Source: Magnetospirillum molischianum DSM 120 (GTDB taxonomy: Bacteria > Pseudomonadota > Alphaproteobacteria > Rhodospirillales > Magnetospirillaceae). From it: a DNA stretch of 43,640 bases. Each line of letters starts with the position of its first letter. The first letter of the stretch is position 1. The notes below the pieces were generated by a model. The model had not been told where the DNA came from, did not search any database, and saw only the letters and a program-made list of their open reading frames with translations. A program made the translations under genes and the position numbers. Shown here in pieces: positions 1 to 7,701 of the stretch. The stretch covers positions 84,523-128,162 of the forward strand of contig NZ_CAHP01000047.1 of NCBI RefSeq assembly GCF_000294655.1. Reading direction: 5' to 3'.

Positions 1-1
1 G

Positions 2-3000
2 ATGCCGATTGAGACCATTCACGCCTTTTGCCAGTCGTTGCTGCGCCGCTTTCCGTTGGAGGCCGGAATCGCCCCTCACTTCCGGGTGATGGACGAATCC
101 GATGCTGCCGAAGCGCTGGAAGCCGCGAAGACAGAGGTGCTGTCGGCCGCCCGTGGCGGCACCGATGCCGATCTGGCCCGTGCTTTGGCGCTGGTGACGG
201 CGCGGGTGCATGAAACGGCATTTCCCGACCTGCTGGGCGAGCTGTCTTCCGAGCGGGGGCGGCTTGACCGTGCCATCCGTCGTCACGGCGGGCTGGAGGG
301 CGTAAAGGTGGCGCTGGCTCGCCGGTTAGATCTGGAGCCGGGTGAAAGCGTCGCCAGTCTGCTCGCCCAGGCTTGCGCCGACGAGTCGTTCGACGCGGCC
401 GGTTTGCGTGCCGGATTGTTGGCGTTGCAGGGTGGCGGCAAGACCGATCAGGAGAAAGCGGCGACGATGGCGGCGTGGCTAGCCGATCCCGCTGGCCGTC
501 CCGCCGGGTTTGACACGTGGTGCGGCGTTTTTTTGACCCGCGAGGGGAGTGTGCGCAAGACCCTCGCGACCAAGCCGGTACGCGAGGCCAATCCCGGTCT
601 GACCGAACGGCTGGAGACCGAGGCGTTGCGGCTGGTGGCGGTGGCCGAGCGGATCAAGGCGGCGGCGATCGCCGAAGCCACCGGAGCGCTGTTGACCTTG
701 GGGGCGGCGCTGCTGGAAGCCTATCGCCGTCACAAATCGGCTCGTGCCGCGATGGATTACGACGATCTGATCCTGGCGGCGCGGGGGCTGCTGTCGCGGC
801 CGGGAGTCGCACCGTGGGTGCTGTACAAGCTGGATGGCGGTATCGACCACATTCTGATCGACGAAGCCCAGGACACGAATCCCGACCAGTGGGCGGTGGT
901 GGCGGCGTTGACCGAGGAATTCTTCGTCGGACAAGGCGCGCGCGAGATCGTTCGCACCGTTTTCGCTGTCGGCGATGCGAAGCAATCGATCTACTCGTTC
1001 CAGCGGGCTGACCCTCGCGCCTTTGAAGAGATGCGGACTCGCTTTGCCGAGAAGGTTCCCACCGCGGCGGGAATCTGGGACGAGGTGGCGCTGAACCTGT
1101 CTTTTCGTTCGGGGCGGGCGGTGCTGGAGGCGGTCAATGCGGTGTTTGGCCCGGACAGCCCCGGCCGTGAGGGCGTTGCGGCGATGGACGAGGACATCAC
1201 CCATCTGGCCCATCGTCAGGGCGCCGCCGGAACGGTTGAGATCTGGCCTGCCGTTGCCCCCCGCGCGATTGACGATTCGCCGCCGTGGAAGCCGCCGGTC
1301 GAACGCATTCGGGGCGATTCGCCGCCAACCCGGTTGGCGCGGCTGCTGGCCCGTCGCATCCGGGCGATGATCGACAGCGAAAGGTTGGAGTCGCGAGGCC
1401 GTCCGGTGCGTGCGGGCGATGTGTTGGTGCTGGTGCGCCGTCGCGGCGGCTTTGTCGAGGATCTGGTCCGCGAGCTGAAATCACAAAAAGTCGCCGTCGC
1501 CGGGGCCGACCGGATGGTTCTGGCCGACCAGATGGCAGTGATGGATCTGATGGCGCTGGGGCGCGTCCTGCTGCTGCCCGAGGACGATCTGACCCTGGCG
1601 ACGGTGCTGAAGGGGCCGTTGATCGGGCTGTCCGAGGAACAATTGTTCGCTCTGGCTCACCGGCGTGGCGATGCGACTCTGTGGCAGACGCTGAAGCGGC
1701 GCATCCTCGACGATCCTGCGTTCGAGGCCGCCTATCTGTATCTGCTCGATCTGCTCGCCGTGGCCGACCGCTTGTCGCCTCAGGCCCTGTTCGCCCGTAT
1801 CCTGGGACCGCTGGGCGGACGGCGGGCGCTGCTGGCCCGGCTGGGGCAGGAAGCCGAGGACGCGATCGATGAGTTCGTCGCCCTGGCTCTGGCGTTCGAA
1901 CGCGCTCATCCGCCGTCGCTTCAGGGCTTTCTGCACTGGCTGGAGGCCAGCCAGCCCGAGATCAAACGCGATCTGGAGCAATCCGGCCGCGACGCGGTGC
2001 GGATCATGACCGTTCATGGCGCGAAAGGGCTTCAGGCGCCGATTGTGATCCTGCCCGATACGCTTCAGGTGCCGACCCGCAGTGGGTGGTTGTTGTGGCT
2101 GGAGGAGGAGGGCGGCGATGATCTGCCCGCTTGGCCCCCCCGTACCGAGGACCAGGACCCGGTCTGTCGCGCTGCGGCGGAGGCGCGCAAGCTGGCCCGA
2201 GAGCGTGAATATCGTCGCTTGCTTTATGTGGCGATGACACGGGCCGAAGACCGGCTGATTGTGTGCGGCTGGCAGACTCGCAAGGCTCCGCCCGAGGGGA
2301 GCTGGTACAATCTGATCCGTGCCGCGGTCGAACCGCTGGCCGAGCCGGTCGAGGATCATTGGCTGGCCCAGGCGGGCGAGACAATCGATGCGACGGTGCC
2401 GACTCTGCGTGTCCTCCAGACCGTGCCGCCTGAATCTGGCGGCAGCGGTTCCGCTGAGTTCGCTCGTCCGCCTGCGACTCTGCCCGATTGGGCCATCCTC
2501 CCGGCGGGGGATGAGCCGTCGCCGCCCCGTCCGTTGACTCCGTCGCGGCCTGACGAGGATGAACCGGCGGTACGCTCGCCACTCGACGGCCCCGAGGATA
2601 CTCGGCGCTGGCGGCGTGGCTGGCTGATCCACCGTCTGCTCCAGACTCTGCCGGATTTGCCTGTGTCCGGGCGTTCCGCCGCGATGGCCTCTTTCCTGGC
2701 CCGTCCGCTGTGGGAACTGAGCGCGGCCGAGCGGGTGGCGATTGGCGGCGAGGTGGCGGCGATTTTGAACGATCCCGCCTTTGTCGCTTTGTTTGGGTCC
2801 GCCGCACTGGCCGAGGTGCCGCTAATCGGTCGGATCGGTGATCGCATCCTGTCGGGACGGCTCGACCGGCTGGTGGTGACCGCCACCGAGGTTCTGGCGA
2901 TCGATTACAAGACCAATCGTCGTCCCCCCACCGATCCTGCCGATATCCCGCCCATGTACATTCGACAGATGGCGGCTTACCGGCTGGCGCTGGCTTGTCT

Positions 3001-3115
3001 CTATCCGGGCCATACCGTTCGTTGCCTGCTGTTATGGACCGACGGCCCCCGGATAATGGAAATTCCCGCCGCCCGCCTTGATGACGCTCTGGCCGGTATT
3101 GCTCCGGCCGATTGA
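2..3115 (+). CDS. addA: AddA, helicase-nuclease subunit of AddAB (5' truncated)
   Basis: Double-strand break repair helicase/nuclease of the RecBCD-like AddAB complex, which resects DNA ends for RecA. The open frame enters from the window edge, so the ATG at base 2 is only an internal Met; the Walker A region at the extreme N terminus lies outside. In the visible 1037 residues, superfamily 1 motifs follow in order: HILIDEAQDTNPDQW (about 283-297), VGDAKQSIYSFQRADPR (about 322-339), LNLSFRSG (about 363), VRIMTVHGAKGLQ (about 666) and RRLLYVAMTRAEDRL (about 737-751). A RecB-type nuclease follows: WLIHRLLQTLP (about 872), GRLDRLVV (about 952), LAIDYKT (about 965) and QMAAY (about 989). The nuclease motifs look intact. 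AddB, if present nearby, would be upstream of the window. A uvrD-type helicase is excluded by the C-terminal nuclease. Confidence 0.95.
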   Translation: MPIETIHAFCQSLLRRFPLEAGIAPHFRVMDESDAAEALEAAKTEVLSAARGGTDADLARALALVTARVHETAFPDLLGELSSERGRLDRAIRRHGGLEGVKVALARRLDLEPGESVASLLAQACADESFDAAGLRAGLLALQGGGKTDQEKAATMAAWLADPAGRPAGFDTWCGVFLTREGSVRKTLATKPVREANPGLTERLETEALRLVAVAERIKAAAIAEATGALLTLGAALLEAYRRHKSARAAMDYDDLILAARGLLSRPGVAPWVLYKLDGGIDHILIDEAQDTNPDQWAVVAALTEEFFVGQGAREIVRTVFAVGDAKQSIYSFQRADPRAFEEMRTRFAEKVPTAAGIWDEVALNLSFRSGRAVLEAVNAVFGPDSPGREGVAAMDEDITHLAHRQGAAGTVEIWPAVAPRAIDDSPPWKPPVERIRGDSPPTRLARLLARRIRAMIDSERLESRGRPVRAGDVLVLVRRRGGFVEDLVRELKSQKVAVAGADRMVLADQMAVMDLMALGRVLLLPEDDLTLATVLKGPLIGLSEEQLFALAHRRGDATLWQTLKRRILDDPAFEAAYLYLLDLLAVADRLSPQALFARILGPLGGRRALLARLGQEAEDAIDEFVALALAFERAHPPSLQGFLHWLEASQPEIKRDLEQSGRDAVRIMTVHGAKGLQAPIVILPDTLQVPTRSGWLLWLEEEGGDDLPAWPPRTEDQDPVCRAAAEARKLAREREYRRLLYVAMTRAEDRLIVCGWQTRKAPPEGSWYNLIRAAVEPLAEPVEDHWLAQAGETIDATVPTLRVLQTVPPESGGSGSAEFARPPATLPDWAILPAGDEPSPPRPLTPSRPDEDEPAVRSPLDGPEDTRRWRRGWLIHRLLQTLPDLPVSGRSAAMASFLARPLWELSAAERVAIGGEVAAILNDPAFVALFGSAALAEVPLIGRIGDRILSGRLDRLVVTATEVLAIDYKTNRRPPTDPADIPPMYIRQMAAYRLALACLYPGHTVRCLLLWTDGPRIMEIPAARLDDALAGIAPAD

Positions 3116-3154
3116 CGAGGGGAAGGGTCCCGAGAGTGATCTGCTTGACTAGAT

Positions 3155-3169
3155 GTTCTCTTTATGTTC
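3155..3169 (+). promoter_or_regulatory. Consensus alphaproteobacterial SOS (LexA) box
   Basis: GTTC at 3155-3158 and GTTC at 3166-3169 are separated by exactly seven bases, giving GTTC-N7-GTTC, the direct-repeat LexA operator described for alphaproteobacteria. A -35-like TTGACT sits just upstream at 3145-3150, so the operator would cover the core promoter. It lies 16 bases before the ATG of the small gene at 3186. Confidence 0.8.
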
Positions 3170-3185
3170 TAAATGGCGAGGTCAG

Positions 3186-3473
3186 ATGACGGAGCGTGCG
3201 ATGACCCAATTCCGAACGCCTGGTGCCGATGAACTGGAGCGCCGGTTCGACGGCCCGGTGCTTCCGGCCGATCCAGCCCTGACCGGGCGACCGATGGCGG
3301 CGGCGCGAGGGGTGTTGTTCCAGCGTCTTGCCGCCGAGCAGCGTCAGGCGATTGCCCGTCGCCGCATCGGACTTTCGGCCGTCGCTGTCCGTACCGACGA
3401 ACGGCTGTGCGCCGCCGGTCGCTCGCTTTATTATTACCGGAATCAGGGCGCGGCCTGGATCGGCCAAGTCTGA
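3186..3473 (+). CDS. Small SOS-box-controlled protein of unknown function (95 aa)
   Basis: I do not recognise this family. The ATG at 3186 is preceded by GAGGT (3178-3182, close spacing); an ATG at 3201 with CGGAG in front is the alternative and would give 90 residues. The product is soluble, with no signal peptide or membrane segment; it is rich in Arg and Ala, has a probable helix around EQRQAIARRR (51-60), and ends in an aromatic stretch LYYYRNQGAAWIGQV. The gene has its own promoter region with a perfect LexA operator and follows addA by 70 bases, so damage induction is a strong inference. It is unlike the membrane-bound SidA division inhibitor of Caulobacter. A 34-base gap separates it from the YbaK-type gene, so the two may be cotranscribed. 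Confidence 0.65.
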   Translation: MTERAMTQFRTPGADELERRFDGPVLPADPALTGRPMAAARGVLFQRLAAEQRQAIARRRIGLSAVAVRTDERLCAAGRSLYYYRNQGAAWIGQV

Positions 3474-3507
3474 GCTTGCCCTTGCATGGTTCCGGGAGGC
3501 CTTGCCG

Positions 3508-3981
3508 ATGAGTCTTGAGTCCGTCCGCCGCTTCTTGGCCGAGGCCGCGCCCGACCTGTCCATCATCGAACTTGAGTCCAGTACGGCGACGGTTGCCCTG
3601 GCGGCCCAGGGGCATGGCGTCGAACCGGCGCGGATCGCCAAAACCCTGTCACTGAAAGTCGGCGATCGTCCGTTCCTGGTTGTGACAAGGGGTGATGCCC
3701 GCCTGGACAACCGCAAGGCCAAGGCGGCGTTCGGCGGAAAAGTCAGGATGCTGACCGCCGAGGAAGTCGAGGCCGTCACCGGCCATCCGGTCGGCGGAGT
3801 TTGCCCGTTCGGCCTCGCCACACCGATGACGGTCCATTGCGATGTCTCGTTGCGGGCGTTCGAGGAGGTGGTGCCCGCCGCCGGCTCGATCAACAGTGCG
3901 GTTCGGATCTCTCCCGAGCGGCTGGCCGAACTGGTGGGGGCGGACTGGGTTGATGTATGTCAGGAAGGCAGTACGTCCTGA
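3508..3981 (+). CDS. YbaK/EbsC-type aminoacyl-tRNA deacylase
   Basis: A 157-residue YbaK/ProX-like editing domain. Members hydrolyse mischarged tRNA (for example Cys-tRNAPro or Ala-tRNAPro) in trans. Family hallmarks visible are the start of the domain at SVRRFLAEA, the conserved Lys in RIAKTLSLKVGDRPFLVVT (about 40-58), DNRKAKAAFGG, LTAEEVEAVTGHPVGGVCPFG (in two adjoining blocks, about 90-110), and PAAGSINSAVRISPERLAEL near the end. The ATG at 3508 is chosen because GGGAGG lies 8 bases upstream and the domain begins there; the open frame upstream is shadow of the preceding gene. The true substrate cannot be told from sequence. The length is typical of stand-alone YbaK proteins. Confidence 0.9.
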   Translation: MSLESVRRFLAEAAPDLSIIELESSTATVALAAQGHGVEPARIAKTLSLKVGDRPFLVVTRGDARLDNRKAKAAFGGKVRMLTAEEVEAVTGHPVGGVCPFGLATPMTVHCDVSLRAFEEVVPAAGSINSAVRISPERLAELVGADWVDVCQEGSTS

Positions 3982-4011
3982 CCGGGGCGACCGTGCTATA
4001 CACGGTCGATC

Positions 4012-5382
4012 ATGACCCGATCCCTTTCTGTTTGGAAGGTCGAGACCCGCGCGATGATCGCGCTGGCTTGGCCGCTTATTCTCACCAATCTCGCCCAAGT
4101 CGCCATCGGTGTCACCGATACCCTGATGCTGGGGTGGCTGGGCCCCGATACCCTGGCGGCGGGCGCGCTGGGGGCCAATCTGTATTGGGCGGTCTTCGTG
4201 ATCGGGATTGGCCTGGTCACCTCGACCGCTCCGCTGTTGGCCCAAACCCTGGGGCGTCGCCGCCATGCTTTGCGCGATTGCCGCCGCACGGTCCATCAAG
4301 GTCTGTGGCTGGCGGTGCTGCTCTGTCTGCCCGCCTGGGCGGTGATGTGGAACGCCGACCCGGTGCTGCGGGCGCTGGGGCAAGACCCCGCCCTGACCGG
4401 CGAGGCCCAACGCTATCTTCGCTTCATGCAATGGGGTGTGCTGCCCGCTTTGGGCTTTGCCGTTCTGCGCGCCTTTATCGCGGCGCATGAGCGTCCCCGC
4501 GCCGGGTTGATGGTGACGGTGGCGGCGATTCTTCTCAATGCCCTGCTGTGCTGGCTGCTGATTTTCGGTCATGCCGGTTTGCCCGCCTTGGGAGTCGCCG
4601 GAGCTGGTATCGCCACCACCGTCTCCGAGATTTTCATGTTCTCCGGGCTTCTGGTTTTCCTGATGCTCGATCATCGTCTGCGCCGCTATCGCCTGTGGTG
4701 CGGGTTCTGGCGTCTTGATCTGGACAGACTGCGCGAATTGCTGCGGATCGGTCTGCCGATGGGGCTGTCGATGGGATTCGAGGTCACCGGAATCAACGCT
4801 GCCGCTTTTCTCTGTGGAATGATCAGCGCCCATGCCATCGCCGCGCATGCGATTGCGATTCAGGTCGCCTCGATCACCTTCATGGTGCCGCTGGGTCTGG
4901 CTCAGGCCGCCACTGTGCGGGTCGGATTGGCCGCTGGAGCCGGTGACCGCGCCGGAATTGGCCGCGCCGGATGGGTCGCGATGGCGCTGGGGATCGGCTT
5001 CATGGCCGCGATGGCGGTGGTGTTGACAACCCAGTCCGCGCGGGTGGTCGGGCTGTTCCTCAATCTCGACGATCCCGCCGCCCTGGCCGTGGCTCAGGTG
5101 GCCGTGCCGTTATTGGCTGTCGCGGGCCTGTTCCAGGTTGCCGATGGTGCTCAGGTGGTGGCCGCCGGAGCCTTGCGTGGGCTGAAGGACACGCGGATAC
5201 CGATGCTGTTCGCGGGGCTGGGATGCTGGGTGCTGGCAGTCCCGTTGGGGGCCATGCTGGCTTTCCCCGGTGGACTGGGCGCACGCGGAGTCTGGCTTGG
5301 TCTGGCCCTGGGGCTGGCGGTGGTGGCCGCGCTGATGACGGTACGGTGGTCGCGTCATCGTCGGTTGAAGGTGTTTCGGTAG
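4012..5382 (+). CDS. MATE family multidrug/toxin efflux transporter
   Basis: 456-residue inner-membrane protein with about 12 hydrophobic segments arranged as two MatE halves, the usual length for the NorM/DinF superfamily. These proteins export cationic drugs or metabolites in exchange for Na+ or H+. Seen: LAWPLILTNLAQVAIGVTDT near residues 15-34, which is the conserved TM1 block, then GPDTLAAGALGANLYW, PMGLSMGFEVTGI at the start of the second half, and DGAQVVAAGALRGLKDTRIP late in the chain, a well-conserved MATE block. It lies alone after the deacylase gene and converges on the MFS transporter, with a 12-bp hairpin between them. Substrate unknown. Confidence 0.93.
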   Translation: MTRSLSVWKVETRAMIALAWPLILTNLAQVAIGVTDTLMLGWLGPDTLAAGALGANLYWAVFVIGIGLVTSTAPLLAQTLGRRRHALRDCRRTVHQGLWLAVLLCLPAWAVMWNADPVLRALGQDPALTGEAQRYLRFMQWGVLPALGFAVLRAFIAAHERPRAGLMVTVAAILLNALLCWLLIFGHAGLPALGVAGAGIATTVSEIFMFSGLLVFLMLDHRLRRYRLWCGFWRLDLDRLRELLRIGLPMGLSMGFEVTGINAAAFLCGMISAHAIAAHAIAIQVASITFMVPLGLAQAATVRVGLAAGAGDRAGIGRAGWVAMALGIGFMAAMAVVLTTQSARVVGLFLNLDDPAALAVAQVAVPLLAVAGLFQVADGAQVVAAGALRGLKDTRIPMLFAGLGCWVLAVPLGAMLAFPGGLGARGVWLGLALGLAVVAALMTVRWSRHRRLKVFR

Positions 5383-5387
5383 GACGG

Positions 5388-5415
5388 CCAGGAGGCGGCT
5401 CGCGCCGCCTCCTGG
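5388..5415. terminator. Hairpin between convergent MATE and MFS genes
   Basis: Perfect 12-bp inverted repeat CCAGGAGGCGGC (5388-5399) / GCCGCCTCCTGG (5404-5415) with a TCGC loop. It sits in the 46-base gap between two converging stop codons, so it can serve both strands. There is no U tract on either side, so termination efficiency is uncertain. Confidence 0.65.
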
Positions 5416-5428
5416 TTCGCCGATAGGC

Positions 5429-6691
5429 TTATCCGAGCTTGTGACGCAGCGTTTTCCAGGCCGGGCTGAAAGCGATGATCGTCAGGGTGATCACGGCACC
5501 CAGCATGATCGCCACAGCCGGACTCATGATGAAGCCAGTCTTGGTCACGGTGAACTGGAGCACCATCGGCATCGAGCCACCGACGATTCCCTCGGCGACG
5601 TTGACCGAGATCGCCAGCCCGGTCGAGCGGACATCGGGCGGAAAGATATCGACCATCAGCACATAGCTGGGCAGCAAAATCAGAGCCAGGATGCAGAACA
5701 GAATGGTCTCGCACAGCAAGATCACCGTATAGCCGCCGCCGCTCATCGACAGATACAGCGGATAGGCGGCGAAGATTGCCAAGACCAGACCGATCCGGAG
5801 AACTCGCATTGCGCCGAACTGGTCGGCCAGATATCCGGCACCGATGAACACAACCATGCCGATGCCCAGAACCAGGGTCCCGATCTGGAGTGAATCGCTG
5901 GTGGATAGCCCGGCATAGGAGGTCGTCCAGCCGACCGAGTAGACCGCCAGAGTGTAAAAGAACACGGTCCCGCCGACGACGGCGCCAAAGGCGCCCAGCA
6001 GGGCAGGCCGATGTTGCCGCCACAGCCGCAGCAGCGGAATAGAGGTCTCGTGCTCGGGTGGCTCGTAATTGTCTTCCAGGCCATGGCGGAAATAGAGCCC
6101 GGTGGCCGAGATCAGGACGCTGAGGGCGAACGGAATCCGCCATCCCCATTCGGTCATGTCATGGGGGTCCAGTGCCGAGGTGACCAGATAACAGACGAAA
6201 CCACCCAGCAGGATGCCGAACAATCCCCCAGAGGTGGCGATCGCGGTCATCACGCCCTTGAACCGGCTGGGTCCGCTTTCATTGGCGAAGACGATCGAGC
6301 CGCTGAACTCGCCCCCGACCGACAGTCCTTGCACCAGTCGCAGCACGACCAGAGCGATCGGCGCGAACAGCCCGGCCTGCTGATAGGTCGGCAGCAACGC
6401 GAACAATCCCGTCGGGATCGCCATCGTCAGGATCGATAACAGCAGAACAGAGCGGCGGCTGAGGGAATCGCCCAGATGGCCAAATACGATTGCGCCGATT
6501 GGCCGCATCAGTGCCCCGGCGGCAAAGGCGCCGAACGAAGCCAGGGTTGCTGCCGCCGGATCGTCAGAGGGGAAGAAGTTGGCGCCAATGATCGCTGCCA
6601 GATAGCCGAAGATCGCAAAGTCGTAATATTCAATGACGTTCCCCATTACGACGGCGCCGACGATTTTAAACCGTGAGTTACCTTTTCTCAA
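5429..6691 (-). CDS. MFS transporter, metabolite:H+ symporter (ProP/ShiA-like) type
   Basis: 420-residue inner-membrane transporter with 12 predicted membrane segments. The N-terminal GNVIEYYDFAIFGYLA block, the loop 2-3 signature FGHLGDSLSRRSVL and the VQGLSVGGEFSGS block in TM5 are those of the metabolite:H+ symporter family, which takes up organic acids, proline/betaine, shikimate and similar solutes. The start used is a TTG at 6691 with an AGGGGG run a few bases upstream; the next in-frame ATG (residue 16) would cut into the first membrane segment. The substrate cannot be assigned. It stands alone, transcribed leftward from the AT-rich block at 6692-7119. Confidence 0.88.
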   Translation of the reverse strand: MRKGNSRFKIVGAVVMGNVIEYYDFAIFGYLAAIIGANFFPSDDPAAATLASFGAFAAGALMRPIGAIVFGHLGDSLSRRSVLLLSILTMAIPTGLFALLPTYQQAGLFAPIALVVLRLVQGLSVGGEFSGSIVFANESGPSRFKGVMTAIATSGGLFGILLGGFVCYLVTSALDPHDMTEWGWRIPFALSVLISATGLYFRHGLEDNYEPPEHETSIPLLRLWRQHRPALLGAFGAVVGGTVFFYTLAVYSVGWTTSYAGLSTSDSLQIGTLVLGIGMVVFIGAGYLADQFGAMRVLRIGLVLAIFAAYPLYLSMSGGGYTVILLCETILFCILALILLPSYVLMVDIFPPDVRSTGLAISVNVAEGIVGGSMPMVLQFTVTKTGFIMSPAVAIMLGAVITLTIIAFSPAWKTLRHKLG

Positions 6692-7040
6692 ATCGCCCCC
6701 TGATGCGTAATCCGCATTTGAAATGTATGAACTCGCGCGGATGATATCACGACATTATTATTCCGATAATGATCTCTGATCAGCTCTGAATAGATTGTGC
6801 GCCTTGCTCTGGAAGCCCTAGGCCGCACTTGTTGATTTGTCAAAATCAGTAAGTATTGATTGAAATAATTAGATAGATAATTCCGTATTAAGGCGCTGAG
6901 ACCGCGATCGGATCGGGAGTCGTTTGCGCGAATTATCGACCCATATCCTAAGCTGTATAAAATAATACATAATATTATTATTTTAGATAAAAAATGAGTA
7001 TTTTCCGATTGTTGAGTGATTGTGGCTCGTTCTGAGTAAG
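6692..7040. other. AT-rich intergenic block
   Basis: No gene seen. The stretch is clearly AT-richer than its surroundings, especially 6840-7010, where runs such as AATAATACATAATATTATTATT form short imperfect dyads. It must hold the leftward promoter for the MFS gene and sequences upstream of the rightward 7041 promoter. I see no tRNA or convincing riboswitch. Confidence 0.6.
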
Positions 7041-7070
7041 TTGAGTGCAGATCTGTGTGGCTGGCATAAT
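7041..7070 (+). promoter_or_regulatory. Putative sigma70 promoter of the 75-aa gene
   Basis: TTGAGT (7041-7046) and CATAAT (7065-7070) are separated by 18 bases. A start near 7077 would put the terminator-like hairpin at 7082 almost at the 5' end of the transcript. Confidence 0.45.
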
Positions 7071-7081
7071 GATCTGGTCGC

Positions 7082-7107
7082 TCCGTCTGGTCGCAAGACG
7101 GATTTTT
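7082..7107 (+). promoter_or_regulatory. Terminator-like hairpin in the leader of the 75-aa gene
   Basis: TCCGTCT (7082-7088) pairs with AGACGGA (7096-7102) over a 7-base loop and is followed directly by TTTTT (7103-7107). The Shine-Dalgarno of the next gene (AGGAGGG, about 7109-7115) begins only two bases later. It has the form of an intrinsic terminator but lies between a likely promoter and the gene, so it could be an attenuator or a stabilising 5' stem. Confidence 0.5.
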
Positions 7108-7119
7108 CAGGAGGGACTC

Positions 7120-7347
7120 ATGTCGGAACAGGCTGAAAAATCCACTATCTCCGTTGGCGATCTATTTGAAATTGAAGGGCGTTCCCGTACTTTTTGGACG
7201 GTGGAGGCCATCACAAAGGTTCCTCGCCATGGGATACTCGTTCGCTTGTCCGAGATTGATGGGCTGGGACGGGTAACTATTCCTGCGATTGAACTTGGCA
7301 TCATCAACGGGTTCCGGAGTGCGAAACAGCACAGTCTCAAATCATAG
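7120..7347 (+). CDS. Small hypothetical protein (75 aa)
   Basis: Family not recognised. The ATG at 7120 has a strong AGGAGGG Shine-Dalgarno; an upstream in-frame start at 7045 would run through the leader hairpin and is unlikely. After a short polar N terminus, alternating hydrophobic residues (VGDLFEIEG, FWTVEAITKV, GILVRLSEID, GRVTIPAIEL) suggest a small beta-barrel, perhaps SH3-like, of the kind that binds nucleic acid or a partner protein; this is inference only. There is no signal peptide or membrane segment. The gene stands alone, flanked by AT-rich DNA and by a long inverted repeat downstream at 7361-7431. Confidence 0.7.
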   Translation: MSEQAEKSTISVGDLFEIEGRSRTFWTVEAITKVPRHGILVRLSEIDGLGRVTIPAIELGIINGFRSAKQHSLKS

Positions 7348-7360
7348 GCCTATGCTCCGG

Positions 7361-7431
7361 CTCTATTCGTCATCGCCTTGCGGAAGGACCATTCGGACAC
7401 TTCGTTCAATCCGCTTCGATGACGAATAGAG
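7361..7431. repeat. 15-bp perfect inverted repeat, long hairpin
   Basis: CTCTATTCGTCATCG (7361-7375) and CGATGACGAATAGAG (7417-7431) are exact reverse complements, 41 bases apart. Inside, GCGGA (7380-7384) pairs with TCCGC (7410-7414), extending the stem past a small internal loop. It lies 14 bases after the stop of the 75-aa gene; there is no U tract, so it is not a standard terminator. It could be a palindromic repeat element, a processed 3' UTR or a small RNA. Confidence 0.75.
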
Positions 7432-7701
7432 ATAACAATTATGGTGGTGTGACATCCGTCATTGTCTCTTGATAAAAGATCATTAGATGGCTGTTATAAA
7501 TTAATCATTAAATTCTAGGCGGCAGGATTGTTGTTTAATTTATAAACTGTCTTATTGGTTCGCGTGTTTTCCGAACCTAGAAACTGAGATTATTTTTTCC
7601 TATAAAATATCGTTGCTATGTGTGAATAGCCGCATCTATCGAAGCGGGTTGATCCGCCACGGATCGACGCCGACCCTTGATGGCTCATCCGAGGGGATGC
7701 A
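7432..7701. other. AT-rich intergenic sequence before the Mla-type operon
   Basis: No gene seen. An 11-bp inverted repeat TTATAAATTAA (7494-7504) / TTAATTTATAA (7535-7545) and several A/T runs are present, including CCTATAAAAT near 7600 that could be a -10 region for the operon. The stretch carries no recognisable RNA gene. Confidence 0.5.

Noticed and set aside
7494-7545. 11-bp AT-only inverted repeat as an operator
   Set aside because: Pure A/T arms in AT-rich DNA arise often by chance; not enough support.
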